Part shown: in pieces, positions 59,590-64,000 of the stretch
How positions within the stretch are numbered: the stretch's first letter is position 1
How the letters are laid out: each line of letters starts with the position of its first letter
The notes under the pieces: generated by a model
Seen by the model: only the letters and a program-made list of their open reading frames with translations
What the model was told of the DNA's origin: nothing
Databases searched by the model: none
Assembly (NCBI RefSeq): GCF_000374305.1
Contig: NZ_KB894093.1
Coordinates: 1,302,001-1,366,000, forward strand
DNA length: 64,000 nt
Origin: Actinomadura flavalba DSM 45200
GTDB taxonomy: Bacteria; Actinomycetota; Actinomycetes; Streptosporangiales; Streptosporangiaceae
Direction: 5' to 3'
Position numbers and translations under genes: made by a program

Positions 59590-62280
59590 TCACTCGCCTT
59601 CGCGGCGCTGGGAGCAGCCGGGACGATCCGGATCGTCCTCGCACCACGGCGGCTCGGCCGGCTGCGTGGGCTGCGGCGTCGTCGGCGTGCAGCCCTCCGG
59701 GTAGCCGGGCCGGACGCACGGCGTCGGCTGCGCGGTCGGCGTGCCGCTCGGCCGCGGGGACGGCGAGTCCGACGGCCGCGGCTTGCACGGCTCGTCCTCG
59801 CTGCTCTCCTGACCCGGACGGCACATCGGCGTCCGCTCGGGCCTGGGCGTCGCGGTCCGCGTCGGGCGCGGCTTCGGCGCGGCCCACGTGGCGATCTTGC
59901 CGACGTTGCCCGGGGTGGGCAGCGGCAGGATCTCCTCGTCCTCGTGCGCCTTGAGCATGAACTGCTTGAAGGCGTCGGCCGGGACGGTGCCACCGTAGAT
60001 CTGGTTGTAGCCGCCGACGCCCGTGAGCGATTCGAGCCCGCCCTTCTTGTTCTGCCGCCACATGGCGACCGACGTGGCGTACTGCGGCGTGTAGCCGACG
60101 AACCAGGCGGCGCGGTTCCGGTCGGTCGTACCCGTCTTACCGGCGACGGGACGGCTGCCGAGGTTCGCGCCCCGGCCGGTGCCCGAGGTGACCACCGCGC
60201 GCATCGCCTTGGTCGCGTCGCCCGCGACGGCGGGCGAGAAGACCTCCTGCTCCTTGTACGGCAGCCGCTTGGCGACCTTGCCGTCCGCATCGGTGATCTT
60301 GCTGATGACGTGGGCCTTGATGTGCTTGCCCTCGTTGGCGAACGTCGAGTACACGGACGCCATGTTCTTCGCGCTGACGCCCGCGGTGCCGAGCGGCAGC
60401 GCGGTGATCTCCGGCGACAGGCCCGGGGTGTCCGCCGGGACGCCCATGTCCTTGGCCATCTTGACGACCTTCTCCAGCCCGACCTTCTGCCCGAGGTCCA
60501 CGTACGCCGTGTTGATCGACATCTGCGTCATCTGGAGGAGGTTGTAGACGCCGTTCTCGTGCCGGGCGTCGTTGGTGCCGGTCCAGTTGCCGATCGTGCG
60601 CTTGTAGGCGCCGTTCAGCGTCGTGTTGAGGCTGACGCCCTGGTCGAGCGCCGTCGCCAGCACGATCGGCTTGAACGACGAACCCGGCTGCGGCGCGCCG
60701 TGGAAGCTGTCGTCGAACTGCTGCTTCTCGTACCCCGGACCGCCGTAGGCGGCGACGACGCCACCGGTCTTAGGGTCGACCGACGCCATGCCGAAACGGA
60801 CGTCCTTACCGAGGTTCTTCTGCCGCTTGAGCTGGGAGATCAGCTCGTGCATGTAGTTCTGGAGCTTCGGGTCGAAGGTCGTGGTGATCCGCATGCCCTG
60901 GGACATCGCCTGCTCGTCGATGCCCAGGTCCTTCAGTTCGTCGAGGACCCGTTCCTTCAGGTAGCCGGTCTGCGGTGATTCGCGGACGTCGCTCCATTTG
61001 CGGGCGGTCGGGGGGAACTTCTGCTTCGCGCGCGTGGCGGAGTCGAGCCAGCCTTCGGTGACCATGCCGTCGAGGACGTAGTTCCAGCGGCTGACCAGCG
61101 CCTTCTTGGCGGGCAGGTCGTCGTCGCCCTGGGTGACGAAGTAGCTCGGGCGCTGGATCATCGCGGCGAGCATGGCGCCCTCGGCGACCGAGAGCTTGCT
61201 GACGTCCTTCTTGAAGTACGCGCGCGAGGCCGCCTGGATGCCGTACGCCTGGCGGCCGAACGCGATCGTGTTCAGGTAGCGCTTGAGGATCTCGTCCTTG
61301 TCCAGCTCGCTGTCGACGCGGACCGAGATCAGGATCTCTTTGAACTTGCGGCTGAGGCTGCGTTCCTGGCTGAGGCCCGCGTAGTAGTTCCGGGCGAACT
61401 GCTGGGTGATCGTCGAGCCGCCCTGGACCTCGCCGCCGGCGGCGGAACGGAACATCGCCTTGGCGATGCCGACCGGGGAGACGCCGCCGTCGGTGTAGAA
61501 GGTGCGGTCCTCGGCGGCGAGCACGGCGTCGCGGACGTGCTTGGGAATCTGCTTGAACTCGACGTCCTCGCGCTTGGTGCCGAGGCGGGCCAGGACGGTC
61601 TTGCCGTCCCGGTAGTAGATCACCGTCTCCTGCGCGGTGGCGGACGCCTGCGTGCCGGACGGGACGGGGGTGGACGCGTACGCGACGCCGACCAGCGTGC
61701 AGACCGCCAGCAGCAGCACCGCCGCCGCGATGGCGACGATCTTCCAGGACGGGACGTACCGGCGCCAGCCGGTCTTCTCGGGGTCCGTCTCGTTGCGGCG
61801 GCCCTTGGGCGCGCGCTCGGCGTCGCCCCAGAAGTCGTCGCCGGGCTTGTTCGGGCCATCCGGGCCGTTCGGGCCACCGGGACCGTTGGGACGGCGCGGA
61901 CCACCGGGGCCACCGGGTCCGCCGCCGGTGGGACGGCCCGGGCCGTTCGGGCCGCCGGGCGGACGGCCGGGGCCGCCGTTCGGCGGGGGCATCGGTACGG
62001 GTGCGGCCGGTCCGGGGCCGCCCTGCCTGCGCGGCGGCGGTCCGCCCGCGCGCCGGGGCGGGGGTCCACCGGCGCGGCGGCGGCCGGGCGCGGTGCCCCG
62101 CGAGCCGCCACCGCCCCGCTGCGCGGGACGTCCGCCACCCTGCGGAGTCCGGCCGGGCTGCGGTGAGGCACCGGGCGCGCCCGGACGGGCCGGACGACCG
62201 GGACCGCCCGCGTCCGGACGACGAGGGCCCCGTCCGCGGGGGTCTCCGTTCTCCGGTCCGAAATGGCTTCCGTTACTCAC
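59590..62280 (-). CDS. bifunctional class A penicillin-binding protein 1
   Basis: An 896-residue peptidoglycan synthase. The N-terminal 175 residues are cytosolic, Pro/Gly/Arg-rich and disordered. One membrane helix is near residues 180-201. The GT51 glycosyltransferase has EDRTFYTDGG near residue 253 and GGSTITQQFARNYY. The transpeptidase has the active Ser in PGSSFKP near 530 and KTGTTD near 713. The C-terminal Pro/Thr-rich tail (about 100 residues) is disordered and probably outside the cell. It is followed upstream by a second class A PBP, so the two are in tandem. Confidence 0.93.
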   Translation of the reverse strand: MSNGSHFGPENGDPRGRGPRRPDAGGPGRPARPGAPGASPQPGRTPQGGGRPAQRGGGGSRGTAPGRRRAGGPPPRRAGGPPPRRQGGPGPAAPVPMPPPNGGPGRPPGGPNGPGRPTGGGPGGPGGPRRPNGPGGPNGPDGPNKPGDDFWGDAERAPKGRRNETDPEKTGWRRYVPSWKIVAIAAAVLLLAVCTLVGVAYASTPVPSGTQASATAQETVIYYRDGKTVLARLGTKREDVEFKQIPKHVRDAVLAAEDRTFYTDGGVSPVGIAKAMFRSAAGGEVQGGSTITQQFARNYYAGLSQERSLSRKFKEILISVRVDSELDKDEILKRYLNTIAFGRQAYGIQAASRAYFKKDVSKLSVAEGAMLAAMIQRPSYFVTQGDDDLPAKKALVSRWNYVLDGMVTEGWLDSATRAKQKFPPTARKWSDVRESPQTGYLKERVLDELKDLGIDEQAMSQGMRITTTFDPKLQNYMHELISQLKRQKNLGKDVRFGMASVDPKTGGVVAAYGGPGYEKQQFDDSFHGAPQPGSSFKPIVLATALDQGVSLNTTLNGAYKRTIGNWTGTNDARHENGVYNLLQMTQMSINTAYVDLGQKVGLEKVVKMAKDMGVPADTPGLSPEITALPLGTAGVSAKNMASVYSTFANEGKHIKAHVISKITDADGKVAKRLPYKEQEVFSPAVAGDATKAMRAVVTSGTGRGANLGSRPVAGKTGTTDRNRAAWFVGYTPQYATSVAMWRQNKKGGLESLTGVGGYNQIYGGTVPADAFKQFMLKAHEDEEILPLPTPGNVGKIATWAAPKPRPTRTATPRPERTPMCRPGQESSEDEPCKPRPSDSPSPRPSGTPTAQPTPCVRPGYPEGCTPTTPQPTQPAEPPWCEDDPDRPGCSQRREGE

Positions 62281-62565
62281 GCGACCTCATCACCTGGGGT
62301 ACGGCCGTACAGCGTCCGAGGGTACTGCCCGCCCTGCGGCGCGGGGGTCCAAGCCCGGGAGACGGGGTGACCCGGCGGCCGCGCGCGGGGATGCGGACCG
62401 TCCGGTGGTGGCCGGTTCCGGGCCGCCGAATCGGCTACCCGGCCGTAGGAACGTTCCGTTTTGCTCGCTGTTACCCACTTTGACACACCTAGTCGGACAT
62501 ACGGCTTTTCTTGCGTTTGCCGAGGTTCCGCGTCCGGGGAGCACGTCCCCCGGACGCGGACCCGG

Positions 62566-64000
62566 CTAGTCGGGCGGGAACCCGTCGAACGGCAACCGGG
62601 TCTCGAACTGGCCCAGGTTCGGCAGCATCTGCCCGTCCGGGCGGTTCGGTCGGTTCGGCCGGGTCCGGCACTGCCCGTTCTCCGGGTGCATCATGCACCA
62701 CCAGCGCGGCGGCGGGTTGGACGGCGGCTTGTTGGGGTTGCAGTCCCCGGTCGCCACCGGCGACGGGCACGGCGGCTTGTCGCCGCGCGGCGGGTCGTCG
62801 CCGTCGTCGCGGCAGCGCGGGTGCAGCTCGGCGAGACGGCCCTGGCACCACGACGGGCGGTCGTCGTCGTCGCCCTTCTCACGCTTGGGCGGCGTCCACT
62901 TCTTCGCCCACGACTGCGGCTCACCGACGTTGGCCGCCGGGGGGAACTGCTCGACCGGCATGCCCCGCGTCGCCTCGCGCATGTAGGCGTTCCACATCTT
63001 GGCGGGGACCGAGCCGCCGACCACCTCGGCGCCGTTGACGATCAGCGTCTTGCGCTTGTCGTTGTACATCGTCACGGCCGTGGAGACCTGCGGCGTGTAG
63101 CCGACGAACCACGTCGCGACGTTGTTGTCCGTCGTACCGGTCTTGCCCGCGACGGGCCGGTCGGGCAGCGCCGCGCCGGGGGCGGTGCCGCCCGGCTTGA
63201 CGACGCCCTGGAGCGCGGCGGTCACGTCGGCGGTGACGCCCTGGGAGAAGGCGCCCTCGACCTTCTTCCACTTGAGGCGCTTGATCCGCTTGCCGTCCTT
63301 GTTCTTCACGTCGCGGACGACATGCGGCTGGTGGTAGGTGCCGCCGTTGGCGAACGTCGCGTATCCGGCCGCCTGCTCGATGGGACGCAGGTCGTTGATG
63401 CCGAGCGCCAGGCCGACCTGGTTGCGGTACGGCTTCACCATGTCCGGGTGGATGCCCGCCTTGACGGCGGCGTCCGCGACCGAACCGATCTTCGTCTTCA
63501 GGGCGAGCTGGACGAACCCGGTGTTGCTCGACTCCTTGGTCGCCTGGAGCAGGTCGATGCCGCCCTTGGCCGAGTGGCTGTTCGGCAGGCCCTTGGCGAT
63601 GCCCTGCCCCTTCGGCACGACGTCGCCCTCGTAGTTGAACTCGACGCCCGACCGGCCGTCCACCAGGCTCTTGAGGCTGTAGCCCTTGGTCAGCGCGGCG
63701 GCCAGCACGTACGGCTTCATCGCCGAACCGGCCTGCGCGGACCCCTGCCAGATGTTGTTGAACGTCTGGTCGAGGTAGTTGGGGCCGCCGTAGATGGCCT
63801 GGACCTCGCCGTTCTTGGTGTTCACCGACACCAGGCCGACGCGGACCCGCTTCTTGGCCAGCCGCTTGGGCGACTCACCGATGTTGCCCTCGACCGCCCG
63901 CTTGGCCGACGCCATCTTGCCGTAGTCGAAGGTCGTGTAGATCTTCAGACCCTGGTCGATGATCGACTTCTCGGTGATCTTCTGGTCGCGCTCCAGCTCC
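62566..64000 (-). CDS. second class A penicillin-binding protein, N-terminus beyond the right edge
   Basis: The visible 477 residues enter at ELERDQKITEKSIIDQGLKI and YTTFDYGKM, the link between GT51 and transpeptidase. The active Ser motif is QAGSAMKPYVLAAAL, where the usual PGS-S-F-K-P is S-A-M-K-P. The second motif is SSNTGFVQLA and the third AGKTGTTDNNVATW. A Pro-rich tail with several cysteines (HPRCRDDGDDPP; CPSPVATGDCNPNKPP) ends the protein. The GT51 domain lies outside the window. It is 285 bases upstream of the first PBP gene. Confidence 0.9.
   Translation of the reverse strand, partial: ELERDQKITEKSIIDQGLKIYTTFDYGKMASAKRAVEGNIGESPKRLAKKRVRVGLVSVNTKNGEVQAIYGGPNYLDQTFNNIWQGSAQAGSAMKPYVLAAALTKGYSLKSLVDGRSGVEFNYEGDVVPKGQGIAKGLPNSHSAKGGIDLLQATKESSNTGFVQLALKTKIGSVADAAVKAGIHPDMVKPYRNQVGLALGINDLRPIEQAAGYATFANGGTYHQPHVVRDVKNKDGKRIKRLKWKKVEGAFSQGVTADVTAALQGVVKPGGTAPGAALPDRPVAGKTGTTDNNVATWFVGYTPQVSTAVTMYNDKRKTLIVNGAEVVGGSVPAKMWNAYMREATRGMPVEQFPPAANVGEPQSWAKKWTPPKREKGDDDDRPSWCQGRLAELHPRCRDDGDDPPRGDKPPCPSPVATGDCNPNKPPSNPPPRWWCMMHPENGQCRTRPNRPNRPDGQMLPNLGQFETRLPFDGFPPD

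Noticed and set aside
1..64000. CRISPR array
   Set aside because: No regularly spaced direct repeats and no cas genes were seen.

Overview
The window is high-GC actinobacterial chromosome. DUF397 and XRE/DUF5753 genes, abundant GTG starts, an AfsR/BTAD-type regulator and the order rpsF-ssb-rpsR-rplI-dnaB suggest a member of the Streptosporangiales, perhaps Actinomadura-like. The genus is an inference from gene content only. The rpsF-dnaB block, a consensus parS and DnaA-box-like repeats suggest the right end lies in the origin-proximal part of the chromosome.

Positions 1 to about 15.8 kb look like the right part of an integrative element carrying antiphage defence genes. It ends at 15733-15787 in a direct copy of the 3' half of a tRNA-Ser(GGA) gene, with a repeated TCCGTCTCA motif just inside. 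From the left edge it holds an RloB-like gene (cut by the edge) and its AAA15 ATPase partner; divergently from these, hsdM and hsdS of a type I restriction-modification system; a DUF397 gene, a broken XRE/DUF5753 regulator with a long inverted repeat upstream, and two small genes (one frameshifted); then hsdR, an overlapping YgjP-like metallopeptidase, and a DUF4011-helicase-nuclease-DUF3320 gene with about ten frame switches and an internal deletion. Broken genes are concentrated here and just beyond (5.5-17.4 kb).

From about 17.4 kb the genome is dense and intact. Region 17-24 kb has an IS5-type transposase remnant, an ABC exporter preceded by a 26-codon coupled ORF, a DUF6204 gene, a secreted protein, and a four-gene operon (EF-hand protein, isocitrate/isopropylmalate-dehydrogenase-like protein, isochorismatase-like hydrolase, SAM methyltransferase). 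Region 24.6-32.4 kb has an orphan VapB-annotated family protein, GntR regulator plus MFS transporter, a TPR regulator, a PH-domain membrane protein, a secreted three-repeat protein and upp. Region 32.6-41 kb has two paralogous deaminase-associated genes plus tadA, tRNA-Ser(CGA), an EamA transporter with a small coupled ORF, an XRE-cupin regulator, a stand-alone beta clamp, an Ogt/Ada-AlkA repair pair and an MFS exporter. Two copies of one long hairpin element lie at 32.46 and 37.40 kb. Region 41-49.5 kb has regulators (XRE, AfsR-like, TetR, LysR) paired with enzymes.

The origin-proximal end (49.5-64 kb) has dnaB interrupted inside its Walker A motif by a 178-residue mini-intein with class 3 features, a DnaA-box-like cluster, a MATE transporter, a PGRP-type amidase, rplI, rpsR, ssb, rpsF, an endonuclease IV, a DUF4190 protein, a GT87 glycosyltransferase whose gene contains a consensus parS, and two consecutive class A penicillin-binding proteins, the second cut by the right edge.
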